Assembly: GCA_023131705.1 (NCBI GenBank)
Contig: JAGLZG010000025.1
Span: forward strand, 1 to 5,431
DNA from: Nanobdellota archaeon
GTDB taxonomy: Archaea > Nanobdellota > Nanobdellia > Woesearchaeales > B3-WOES
Reading direction: 5' to 3'
Length of the DNA: 5,431 nucleotides
Shown: one piece after another, positions 1-5,431 of the stretch
Layout: the number at the start of each line of letters is the position of its first letter
How positions within the stretch are numbered: position 1 is the first letter of the stretch
Position numbers and translations under genes: made by a program
The notes under the pieces: generated by a model
The model's input: only the letters and a program-made list of their open reading frames with translations
What the model was told of the DNA's origin: nothing
The model's database searches: none

Positions 1-782
1 CTGTCTGTTATTCTCATTCCAACAAAAGGGCCAAATGGAATATCATCATTTTCAATATAATGTATCCCATCATTTTGCAGCTTCATATCATCTTCAAAGC
101 TTCCTCCGCCATAACTTAGCTTGTAATAAACATACATTCTTTCTTCTTTCTCGCTTCTTGCGCTTTTCTTTTCTATCTGGCCTTCTAATTCCAGATAATC
201 TCCAACACAAAGTATTTTTTCCTTTTCTTTCAGATTAATAAACCTTGCATAGCCATGCTCTCCCCACTGGTATGAGCAGCTAAACTCCAGTTCCATCATA
301 TCAAATTTACAGTCAAGAGGCGGCTCTCCTCCTATTCTTCCAATATTTGTCTCACCGCATACTTTTGACACATGCTCTCCTTTATTATCTTTATACTCAA
401 TCATAACCCTTACTTTATCATACCTATATGCTGGTTTAAACTGCTTAAACACTTCCTCATCAACACTGTCTCCCTGGTTTAGTCTTCCAGGCCCTACATT
501 AATTCCCCTTACCTGCTCTCCTCCATGATATAATAAGCAGTCGCATCTTCCACCCTCAAATCCTTCTGACTCAAGGCATTGGTTAGAGCCTGAGCAGACC
601 AATTCAACCCTGTATCTCAGGTCATCTGCTCCTGAAACTATAAATACGCCAATATCATAAAGGAATTCTGCGCGGCCATAATTGACAGGATCTTTTGTTA
701 TGAACCTCCTTGTTCCTGTAACAACGCATGTTGTTTCAATAGGAACCTCTATTTCTGAATCAATTATAGCATCAAGGTCAAG
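1..782 (-). other. C-terminal beta-rich part, truncated by window edge (residues 1251-1510)
   Basis: Alternating strands and turns include VVTGTRRFIT (1270-1279), SGADDLRYRVELVCSG (1300-1315), GFEGGRCDCLLYHGGEQV (1324-1341), ELEFSCSYQWGEHGYARF (1414-1431) and ILCVGDYLELEG (1440-1451). Ten cysteines (1269, 1313, 1319, 1330, 1332, 1392, 1408, 1419, 1442, counting 1241 just before) imply further disulfides. The last readable codon is Asp1510, and the frame is still open, so a C-terminal anchor could lie beyond the window. Confidence 0.5.
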
Positions 783-3700
783 ACCCCAGTCTCCTGTAAA
801 TGCAAACAGGCACATAGAGTGCATTAGTTTTTTCTCAACAAACATTGTTTTATAAATATTAGATGCCCCATACCTCCCCCTTATTTTATTTTGTGTTGCT
901 GCGCCGCTGCCCGACATATAAGCCATTAATCCGGGGATTCCTTTTCCAACCTCAGCATGCCTTCCAGGACCTTTTCCAACTTTTTCTATTATGCATTTTA
1001 TTGCATAATATATTAAATCACATAAATAAACAGTTAAAACCTGCTTGCACACGCCGGCAGAGCCATCTCCTGTCTCAAGTATTGTCTGGAAGCAGTTCCT
1101 TATCATGACCAATACAATCTTATAATGGTGCAGATACTCACTCATAGCTGTTAAGCAGACGCACTGGAAGCTTGTCACTAAGCCGGATGTAGGGTCAACA
1201 ACATACTCATTTGCTTCCTTGCATACAATATCCCAGACTGATTTTGGAATATAGTTTGCTGCTGTTCTTTTTTTAGCTGGTGTTGGTACTCTGCTAAATT
1301 CCTTTGAAAACTCATCCTTTTTCAATGCCTTTGGATCACTTTCCCAATATTGACTGCCTTCTTCTCCTTTTAATTTCCATATTAGTCCTTTATACTTAGT
1401 CCCATCAGCATCAGGATTTTTATTGTCTTTTTCAAAATCATCCTCAGTCATTGTTGATCCGCCAGTTTTCCATTGATCATCACCATAATCATAAATCCAG
1501 GAAAGCCCAGTATCCTTGTCTGTATATCTTAAAGGAGTGTTTAAAACACTTTTTGAAACATCAGATTTTCCATAGCTCATATAATTCTCATTTTCGTCCT
1601 TGCAGTCTTCTACAGTAAATATAGGTGGGCCAAGCCTGTATGTTTCTGTTATAAACTCATCCCTTCTTTTTATTAAGCCTGTTTTTGGATTCCTTTCAAC
1701 TTTTGTTTCAGAGTCTCCAAGATAGACTTTCTCTTTGTCAATAATAACATAATAATTAGGTTTTGTTAATCCGCTGGGTGTATCCTGTATAATTATTTCC
1801 CCTTCATTCTTGCTTGTGCAGATTCCCCTCCACAATCTTGTTGCGCTGCCTAAACCCCCGCATTTTCCCTGCATATTTGCTGCAATTATAGCATCTTTTG
1901 TTGGATACTGTATGCAGAATGATTCTTTTAACTCATTCATCCCCAAACAGGCGCTTCCATACTCTCTTACATACTCTGCTTCACAGCAATCAAGGTTTGT
2001 ATCACCACTGATTAAATCATCTTTTGTTATACCTATGCCTGTTCCGGGTAAAGGAGCGCCCCATTTTGTTGCATCTGAAGCAACTTTAGGTTTATAGTTA
2101 GGCCTTACCTCTGCTCTTGAATATGCTTCTCCTTCAGCATTTATATCTCCATCAACATTTGGTTGGGTGCATTTTTTATAAACATCAGAATTTCTTGTTA
2201 TGTGATAATTAATTTTAGTTAAATTGCTACTCTGACCATAACAGTGTGATGCTGCTCCTCCTGGTTCTATTTTTTCATTATACCTGTAATTTGCATCCCT
2301 TATATATTTCTGGATAGTCGGGACACTGGGGCACATTATTCGGTCACATAACCACTGTGATGTTTGAAAAAAGTTAATTGTATCAGCTCTTGCTTTTAAA
2401 CATCTTTTGCATCTTTTTCCTTTTGTATTGCTGCTTTCTTTCTCTTCGTCCTGCTTAGAGCTATCTTCAGGATCACAGGCAGAAGGATTAACCCCTATGC
2501 AACTTCCCCATTCAGAAGCCCTCTTTACAAAGTAAACAGCCCATGACCCCATACATGCAATAAAAACCCATTTCTTTGCTTTATCTATTGGCTCAAGCAG
2601 CTCATTTATTAAGTTGATAGTATCATTCAGAATAGCTATAGAGTCTTTTAAGAATGACTTGGGTATTTTGTCAGAAGGAAATCTTTTATCAATGGCTATG
2701 CTGAATTCCACGCACTGTCTCTGTGTTTCGCTAATTTCTGTTTCTACCCTTTTTCTGCTGCCAGACCTTGCAGGATAATCAGTTTTAGAGGCATAAGGAT
2801 CTTCATAACTATAATCTACCTCAATCATAAAAGGGAACTTGGCACAGCCATACTCCACACCAAGGGAACACTCTCCCAACCTGTGTTCACTTATATTATT
2901 TTCCTGTTCCAAGGATGTTTCTCCAGAAGGTGTTGGAACCCTTAAATTAACAACAAAATAAGCTGATTTGCCGTCATAGCTTACTTCCTCATCAATCCCT
3001 GAAATCCATTCTATATCATATTCTTTTGATTCCTCTGCGCTTAGAGGCCTTTTTCTTAATCTTATATTATTTACATTGGCTTTTTCACCAGGACCCTGCC
3101 ATTTTAATCTTATATCAAAAGCAAACTTTGCAAAACCTTCCAGGATCATCCTGGGTATAAGCAGGTTGGGTGTTATGGTTCCTACTTCAATATTCCAGTC
3201 TCCGCCATAACCGCATATCAGATAATCAATATAGTTTTCTTCTGTTGCATTTAAACCAGCCCTGTCAACAGCAACCAATACTATTTTATTGCTCCATCCC
3301 TCTCCTAGTTCAGCGCTGACTCTTGCTGCTCCCCTCCCCCTTTCAGAACTATAATTAGCAATTCTTTTTAGCCTTACTTTTATGCTAAAGTTTCCATTAT
3401 CATCTGTTTCAGCAGAGTTATCAAGCTTATCATTGACATAAGCATACACAGTTGCTTTTTCACTGACCTTTCCCCTGATAGTAACATCACTTTTATAGGA
3501 AGGGGATACGTCATCTATATTTGTATGCTCAAATTCAGGAGGTTCAGAATCATACAAAACATACTTTTTAAATGAGACAGAGTTTCCAGCCATGTCTGTT
3601 GCCTCAATATATATTTCATTGTCACCCTCATCTAAACTGATGTCTGCCTCAAAACCAGGATAGCTGTCTTCATAATCAATTGTCAGCTGGGGCTGTTTAC

Positions 3701-4532
3701 TTTCTACAATGCACTCAATATCCTCTGCTTCAGGTGTCTCATTATAAAGAGTGCCGTTAGGCTCTGTTGTTATTGTTATAGAAACCTTTTCCCCTATATT
3801 GCAGCTTGTGTCAATAGCAGCCACTTCGTATTTATAGGTCTTTCCAGAGCTGACTAAATAATCATCATCATAAGGGCTTGCTACAGTTGTTCCGATTGGA
3901 ATGCCATCCCTGTAGATGATATAAAAATCAAAGTCAGAATCATCAACATCAACCCATGCAATTTCAACACTGTTTTTTTCTATTTCATCAGAATGCAGTG
4001 ATGTAACCTTTCCAGGCGGAGCTGCGTCTTTTTCAGATATGCCTGTCAGATAAAAATCTATCTTAACAGGTTCATTTGTGCTTCCTGTTATTGTTAGTGA
4101 TCCAGAAGAATAAACAGCGGGAATTTCGCTTAGCTCAACAACCGGCTTTGCCATGTCAATGAAAACATGATAGCTTTTTTCTTTTGTTTTTCCAAAAGAA
4201 TCCAGAATAACTGTCTTTAGCGTGTTGTTGCCAGAAGAAAATCCAGGAACATTAAAGCTGATATTGCCGGAGGATGTCTTGTTCATGCTTATAATTCCCC
4301 TGTAATTTTCATTGACATAGAATTTTACTTTTGTGTTGGGTGTGACTGTTCCGGAAACAGGAACAATGTCCTTGTTAAAGAGAGAAGGAACATCCAGGTT
4401 TATAACAAGCTCTTTGGTTGTTCCATTTGCAGTTGAATCAGCATAAACATCTGCAACATAGAAAGGCAAAAATACAATTAGCTCAATGCAAAAGAGCGCT
4501 ATAAGTTTCCATATCTCTTCTTTGGTGTTCAT
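1..4532 (-). CDS. Giant secreted multidomain cysteine-rich surface protein, 3' end outside window
   Basis: This is one open frame of 1510 complete codons from the ATG at 4532-4530 to the left edge, with no in-frame stop and no sign of a frameshift. The product starts MNTKEEIWKL and has a Sec signal peptide (1-31), so it is expected outside the cytoplasm. In order it shows three Ig-like units (about 40-437) with a fibronectin type III domain inside the second, a beta region beginning CGYGGDW (440-571), a cysteine-rich region (555-905), a charged cysteine-poor segment (906-1103), a second cysteine-rich region likely helical (1104-1250), and a beta-rich tail with a CDC motif at 1330-1332. No catalytic motif is recognised. 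The start is fixed by the signal peptide and by the ATGA overlap with the upstream gene; there is no clear Shine-Dalgarno sequence before it, only a weak AGG. From memory it resembles long uncharacterised secreted proteins of DPANN archaea. An adhesin, S-layer-associated or cell-contact role is inference. The frame is certain, its function is not. Confidence 0.93.
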   Translation of the reverse strand, partial: MNTKEEIWKLIALFCIELIVFLPFYVADVYADSTANGTTKELVINLDVPSLFNKDIVPVSGTVTPNTKVKFYVNENYRGIISMNKTSSGNISFNVPGFSSGNNTLKTVILDSFGKTKEKSYHVFIDMAKPVVELSEIPAVYSSGSLTITGSTNEPVKIDFYLTGISEKDAAPPGKVTSLHSDEIEKNSVEIAWVDVDDSDFDFYIIYRDGIPIGTTVASPYDDDYLVSSGKTYKYEVAAIDTSCNIGEKVSITITTEPNGTLYNETPEAEDIECIVESKQPQLTIDYEDSYPGFEADISLDEGDNEIYIEATDMAGNSVSFKKYVLYDSEPPEFEHTNIDDVSPSYKSDVTIRGKVSEKATVYAYVNDKLDNSAETDDNGNFSIKVRLKRIANYSSERGRGAARVSAELGEGWSNKIVLVAVDRAGLNATEENYIDYLICGYGGDWNIEVGTITPNLLIPRMILEGFAKFAFDIRLKWQGPGEKANVNNIRLRKRPLSAEESKEYDIEWISGIDEEVSYDGKSAYFVVNLRVPTPSGETSLEQENNISEHRLGECSLGVEYGCAKFPFMIEVDYSYEDPYASKTDYPARSGSRKRVETEISETQRQCVEFSIAIDKRFPSDKIPKSFLKDSIAILNDTINLINELLEPIDKAKKWVFIACMGSWAVYFVKRASEWGSCIGVNPSACDPEDSSKQDEEKESSNTKGKRCKRCLKARADTINFFQTSQWLCDRIMCPSVPTIQKYIRDANYRYNEKIEPGGAASHCYGQSSNLTKINYHITRNSDVYKKCTQPNVDGDINAEGEAYSRAEVRPNYKPKVASDATKWGAPLPGTGIGITKDDLISGDTNLDCCEAEYVREYGSACLGMNELKESFCIQYPTKDAIIAANMQGKCGGLGSATRLWRGICTSKNEGEIIIQDTPSGLTKPNYYVIIDKEKVYLGDSETKVERNPKTGLIKRRDEFITETYRLGPPIFTVEDCKDENENYMSYGKSDVSKSVLNTPLRYTDKDTGLSWIYDYGDDQWKTGGSTMTEDDFEKDNKNPDADGTKYKGLIWKLKGEEGSQYWESDPKALKKDEFSKEFSRVPTPAKKRTAANYIPKSVWDIVCKEANEYVVDPTSGLVTSFQCVCLTAMSEYLHHYKIVLVMIRNCFQTILETGDGSAGVCKQVLTVYLCDLIYYAIKCIIEKVGKGPGRHAEVGKGIPGLMAYMSGSGAATQNKIRGRYGASNIYKTMFVEKKLMHSMCLFAFTGDWGLDLDAIIDSEIEVPIETTCVVTGTRRFITKDPVNYGRAEFLYDIGVFIVSGADDLRYRVELVCSGSNQCLESEGFEGGRCDCLLYHGGEQVRGINVGPGRLNQGDSVDEEVFKQFKPAYRYDKVRVMIEYKDNKGEHVSKVCGETNIGRIGGEPPLDCKFDMMELEFSCSYQWGEHGYARFINLKEKEKILCVGDYLELEGQIEKKSARSEKEERMYVYYKLSYGGGSFEDDMKLQNDGIHYIENDDIPFGPFVGMRITD
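783..1223 (-). other. Cysteine-rich helical region 2 (residues about 1104-1250)
   Basis: Cysteines 1104, 1124, 1126, 1147, 1162, 1171, 1180 and 1241 sit in moderately hydrophobic helix-like stretches: SEYLHHYKIVLVMIRNCFQT (1131-1150), VCKQVLTVYLCDLIYYAIKC (1161-1180) and KTMFVEKKLMHSMCLFAF. A glycine-rich loop with two VGKG copies (1185-1201) separates the helices. The stretches are too broken by charges and cysteines to be called transmembrane with confidence. From memory, this is the best-conserved part of the presumed DPANN family. Confidence 0.55.
940..980 (-). repeat. Two 11-bp direct copies, 30 bp apart, inside the giant gene
   Basis: CCTTTTCCAAC on the plus strand occurs at 940-950 and 970-980. 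On the coding strand it gives two VGKG motifs ten codons apart (1185-1188 and 1195-1198), each followed by a proline-glycine turn. Because the period is a whole number of codons it keeps frame. It may be a remnant of a 30-bp duplication or simply a glycine-rich linker. Confidence 0.6.
1224..1817 (-). other. Charged cysteine-poor segment (residues 906-1103)
   Basis: The 198 residues between the two cysteine-rich regions contain one cysteine (977) and are rich in Lys, Asp, Glu, Gly and aromatic residues (YDYGDDQW, LIWKLKGEEG, QYWESDPK). NPDADG at 1039-1044 resembles the start of a calcium-binding Asp loop. It may be an inserted surface domain or a flexible spacer. Function unknown. Confidence 0.5.
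1818..2870 (-). other. Cysteine-rich region 1 (residues 555-905)
   Basis: There are 18 cysteines in 351 residues: 555, 563, 607, 660, 678, 686, 708, 711, 729, 734, 764, 788, 849, 850, 862, 873, 891 and 905. A CxxC lies in KRCKRC (706-711), a CC pair in LDCCEAEY, and a short hydrophobic tryptophan-rich helix at about 655-669 (WVFIACMGSWAVYFV). In a secreted protein these are most likely disulfides, though the C-x2-C to C-x4-C spacing (708/711, 729/734) could also hold a metal. No known fold is recognised. Confidence 0.7.
2820..3215 (-). other. Conserved-looking beta region starting at CGYGGDW (residues about 440-571)
   Basis: After the Ig-like units the protein changes style: CGYGGDWNIEVG (440-451), TPNLLIPRMILEGFAKFAFD (454-473), then LKWQGPGE (476-483). 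Further strands reach YGCAKFPFMIEVDYSY (561-576). The CGxGGDW and WxGPG motifs recall long uncharacterised secreted proteins of DPANN archaea, from memory only. No known fold is assigned. Confidence 0.5.
3222..3545 (-). other. Ig-like domain 3 with a Gly/Arg-containing insert (residues about 330-437)
   Basis: It opens with PPEFEHTN and DVTIRGKVSEKATVYAYVND, continues with NGNFSIKVRLKR (379-390), and closes with EGWSNKIVLVAVDRAGL (411-427), parallel to the other two units. Between the last two elements sits an extra segment of about 20 residues (392-411) containing ERGRGAARVSAELGE. Sequons are at N381, N393 and N428. The domain call rests on pattern only. Confidence 0.6.
3546..4148 (-). other. 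Ig-like domain 2, split by an inserted FN3 domain (residues about 129-329)
   Basis: The first half (129-169) ends with LTITGSTNEPVKIDFYL, equivalent to the GTVTPNTKVKFYV strands of unit 1, but then stops short. After the fibronectin domain the missing half appears at 293-329, with GFEADISL followed by EGDNEIYIEATDMAGN (302-317), equivalent to the closing strands of unit 1. The simplest reading is one Ig-like fold with a fibronectin domain inserted in a loop. The halves were paired by eye from motif order and spacing. Confidence 0.55.
3762..4019 (-). other. Fibronectin type III domain (residues about 172-257)
   Basis: The segment starts PPGKVTSLH, continues with SVEIAWVDVDDSDFDFYIIY and RDGIPIG, and closes with GKTYKYEVAAIDTSCNIGE. 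These match the FN3 landmarks: the opening prolines, the core Trp (W193), the tyrosine strand before an R-D-G turn, and the Tyr-x-Tyr-x-Val-x-Ala-x-Asp strand. The length of about 86 residues is normal. It likely has a structural or binding role outside the cell. Cys244 near its end may pair with Cys274. Confidence 0.85.
4158..4415 (-). other. Ig-like domain 1 (residues about 40-125)
   Basis: The segment shows the pattern of bacterial and archaeal Ig-like spacer domains: VSGTVTPNTKVKFYVN (59-74), then GNISFNVPGF (89-98), then a closing strand pair SGNNTLKTVILDSFG (100-114). Residue spacing from Gly101 to Asp111 matches the corresponding position in the second unit. It probably serves as an extracellular spacer or adhesive module. 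Sequons at N84, N90 and N102 suggest surface glycosylation. Confidence 0.65.
4440..4532 (-). other. Signal peptide of the giant protein (residues 1-31)
   Basis: A short charged start (K4, E5, E6, K9) is followed by a hydrophobic stretch at about 10-27 (LIALFCIELIVFLPFYVA) and a small-residue site VYA before DS, fitting cleavage after A31. Cys15 lies inside the hydrophobic core, not at a lipobox position, so a lipoprotein is unlikely. The N-region is less basic than usual, so an uncleaved anchor is possible. Confidence 0.75.
4529..4532 (-). other. ATGA stop/start overlap between the two genes
   Basis: On the minus strand the bases ATGA combine the start of the giant gene (ATG, 4532-4530) with the stop of the upstream gene (TGA, 4531-4529). 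The roughly 28 bases before the ATG contain no clear purine-rich ribosome binding site. Translation of the giant gene is therefore probably coupled to termination of the upstream gene, which also supports one polycistronic mRNA. Confidence 0.9.
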
Positions 4533-5431
4533 ATTATTTCTGGCCTGAGATCCTGCTTATAATCCATATTCTCTTCTAAAAAGTTTATTAATTCCAGCTC
4601 TTTTTCCCCTCCGTGCTTGAGGGGCTTTGGCAAATACTCCATGACATGGAAGAATATATTATTTCCTGCCATTTCATCATAACGAACACTCCATTCCCCT
4701 TTATAACCTCCAATAAACAGATTCTTTTTTTCATCATATAATAATATATCTAAATTATAGCTGCTGTCTTCATCAATCAGATTGATTGTCCTGTCATCAT
4801 CTGCTGTTGTTTCATCAAAAGGGTATTTTTTGTATTGTATAAAGCTTTTATCATCCAGGCTTTGCAAAATTATAATAGCAGAAGAGATATTAGATAATCC
4901 ATGGTATTCGCCTATTGGAGTGCCATAGCTGTACTTCTTTTTTACAACATCAAAATTAAATGTTTTCAGCTTTTTCATCTCAACATCAATATCAGGGCTG
5001 TCTAACACCTGTGTTTTTGATTCTAGATAGCCTTCTTTTTCAGCAACAATAAATCCATTGCTGCAGAAAGTAGGCAGCCTTGTTATCAGCCTGTACACCC
5101 CTCCATCTGATTTTGTTTTTCCCAGATAACACCTGTATTTTATGCAGTCATATGTTATATCCACATTATCCAGGTCAAGGCCTGTATATCCATACTCTGT
5201 TCCAATAGCCCTTATGTCATAAACCTCTTCTCCCAGTTCCCCGCAGTTTGGTTCCAGCTCTGCAAAGCTCTGGAATACACTTGTTCCAAAATCAACCCTG
5301 TTGCCCTGGTTATGGCTTATTAAGACAGGCATGATATAATTGAAAACAAAACCATTGTTGTTAAATGCGCTGTCATCCCTTATGCTTACTTCCACAGGGT
5401 ATCTTACATCATAGGTAAAATGATAAAAATT
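4529..5431 (-). CDS. Probable extracellular protein with CxxxxC beta domain, 5' end outside window
   Basis: The frame is open from the right edge to a TGA at 4531-4529, giving 300 visible residues. A GTG at 5395 could be read as a start, but the frame continues upstream for 12 more codons (NFYHFTYDVRYP) in the same beta-rich style with no Shine-Dalgarno sequence, so the true start is almost certainly outside the window. Numbering from the edge, residues 1-60 look like beta strands (YPVEVSIRDD, GFVFNYIMPVLI). Residues about 90-163 form a small domain with Cys96, Cys101 and Cys123 and a GY turn at 134-135, reminiscent of carboxypeptidase regulatory-like or PEGA-like beta sandwiches. Residues 164-275 are further alternating hydrophobic strands, and the C-terminus is acidic and helical (KELELINFLEENMDY). 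No enzyme motif is seen. An N-terminal membrane anchor or signal is expected outside the window but cannot be seen. It overlaps the giant gene by 4 nt, which suggests a shared mRNA and a joint cell-surface role. I do not recognise the family with certainty. Confidence 0.88.
   Translation of the reverse strand, partial: NFYHFTYDVRYPVEVSIRDDSAFNNNGFVFNYIMPVLISHNQGNRVDFGTSVFQSFAELEPNCGELGEEVYDIRAIGTEYGYTGLDLDNVDITYDCIKYRCYLGKTKSDGGVYRLITRLPTFCSNGFIVAEKEGYLESKTQVLDSPDIDVEMKKLKTFNFDVVKKKYSYGTPIGEYHGLSNISSAIIILQSLDDKSFIQYKKYPFDETTADDDRTINLIDEDSSYNLDILLYDEKKNLFIGGYKGEWSVRYDEMAGNNIFFHVMEYLPKPLKHGGEKELELINFLEENMDYKQDLRPEII
4943..5164 (-). other. Small CxxxxC beta domain in the upstream protein
   Basis: The segment reads VDITYDCIKYRCYLG, then GGVYRLITRLPTFCSNGFIV, then AEKEGYLESK and a closing FNFDVV strand. 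The order (strand, short loop with Gly, Tyr-x-Leu strand, Pro-x-x-Cys, x-GY turn) is like carboxypeptidase regulatory-like or PEGA-like domains, with Cys96, Cys101 and Cys123 added. Assignment is by pattern only. Confidence 0.4.

Noticed and set aside
35..238. Plus-strand 67-codon open frame
   Set aside because: It is antisense to the continuous giant minus-strand frame. Its product is full of Phe, Ser and Leu runs, the usual complement of Lys/Glu-rich codons, and shows no domain.
863..1108. Plus-strand 81-codon open frame
   Set aside because: Antisense to the cysteine-rich helical region of the giant gene; Phe/Leu-rich product without recognisable features.
1810..2097. Plus-strand 95-codon open frame
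   Set aside because: Antisense to cysteine-rich region 1; the sense frame has coherent protein features and this one does not.
1..4532. Possible pseudogene or frameshift, because no complete reading frame is bounded in the window
   Set aside because: Codon-by-codon reading from the ATG at 4532 to position 3 gave no stop and no change in protein character. The frame is simply longer than the window.
4440..4532. Lipoprotein signal with Cys15 as the lipid site
   Set aside because: Cys15 lies within the hydrophobic core, not after a lipobox at its end; VYA at 29-31 fits an ordinary signal peptidase site better.
4501..4560. Promoter or terminator between the two genes
   Set aside because: The genes overlap by 4 nt, leaving no intergenic space, and no hairpin plus T-run or clear TATA/BRE arrangement is seen.
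5393..5395. GTG as true start of the upstream gene
   Set aside because: The frame is open upstream to the edge, there is no ribosome binding site, and the strand pattern continues through the GTG.
1..5431. CRISPR array, tRNA, rRNA or insertion sequence
   Set aside because: No regularly spaced long repeats, no tRNA-like cloverleaf sequence and no transposase motifs were seen; both genes cover the window completely.

Overview
The window is coding almost from end to end, on the minus strand. It holds two genes, both cut by the window edges. Read right to left, the first is a gene whose 3' end lies in the window (at least 300 codons, 4529-5431, 5' end missing). It runs through a 4-nt ATGA overlap into a very large gene (at least 1510 codons, 1-4532) that begins in the window and leaves it at the left edge without a stop. 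I read the large frame codon by codon from 4532 to 3 and found no in-frame stop, so it is one uninterrupted reading frame. There is no intergenic DNA, RNA gene, CRISPR array or recognisable insertion sequence.

The DNA is AT-rich, arginine is written mainly as AGA/AGG, and the products are rich in Lys, Glu, Asp and Ile. The large protein resembles, from memory only, very long uncharacterised secreted proteins of small-genome (DPANN) archaea such as Woesearchaeota and Pacearchaeota. The lineage is an inference from style and recall; no marker gene is present to prove it.

The large protein has a Sec-type signal peptide (residues 1-31). Three Ig-like beta-sandwich units follow (about 40-437), the second of which appears to be interrupted by a complete fibronectin type III domain. 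Next come a conserved-looking beta region starting at a CGYGGDW motif (440-571), a cysteine-rich region (555-905), a charged and nearly cysteine-free segment (906-1103), a second cysteine-rich region predicted helical (1104-1250), and a C-terminal beta-rich part with a CDC motif (1251-1510 and beyond). Only 3 cysteines lie between the signal peptide and residue 554, against 36 in 555-1510. All 12 N-glycosylation sequons lie before residue 773. The protein therefore looks like an adhesive or spacer stalk in its N-terminal half and a disulfide-stabilised body of unknown fold in its C-terminal half.

The upstream gene encodes another probable extracellular protein, with a small beta domain carrying a CxxxxC pair. 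The overlap implies joint transcription and coupled translation, so the two products probably work together at the cell surface. Their function cannot be read from the sequence.
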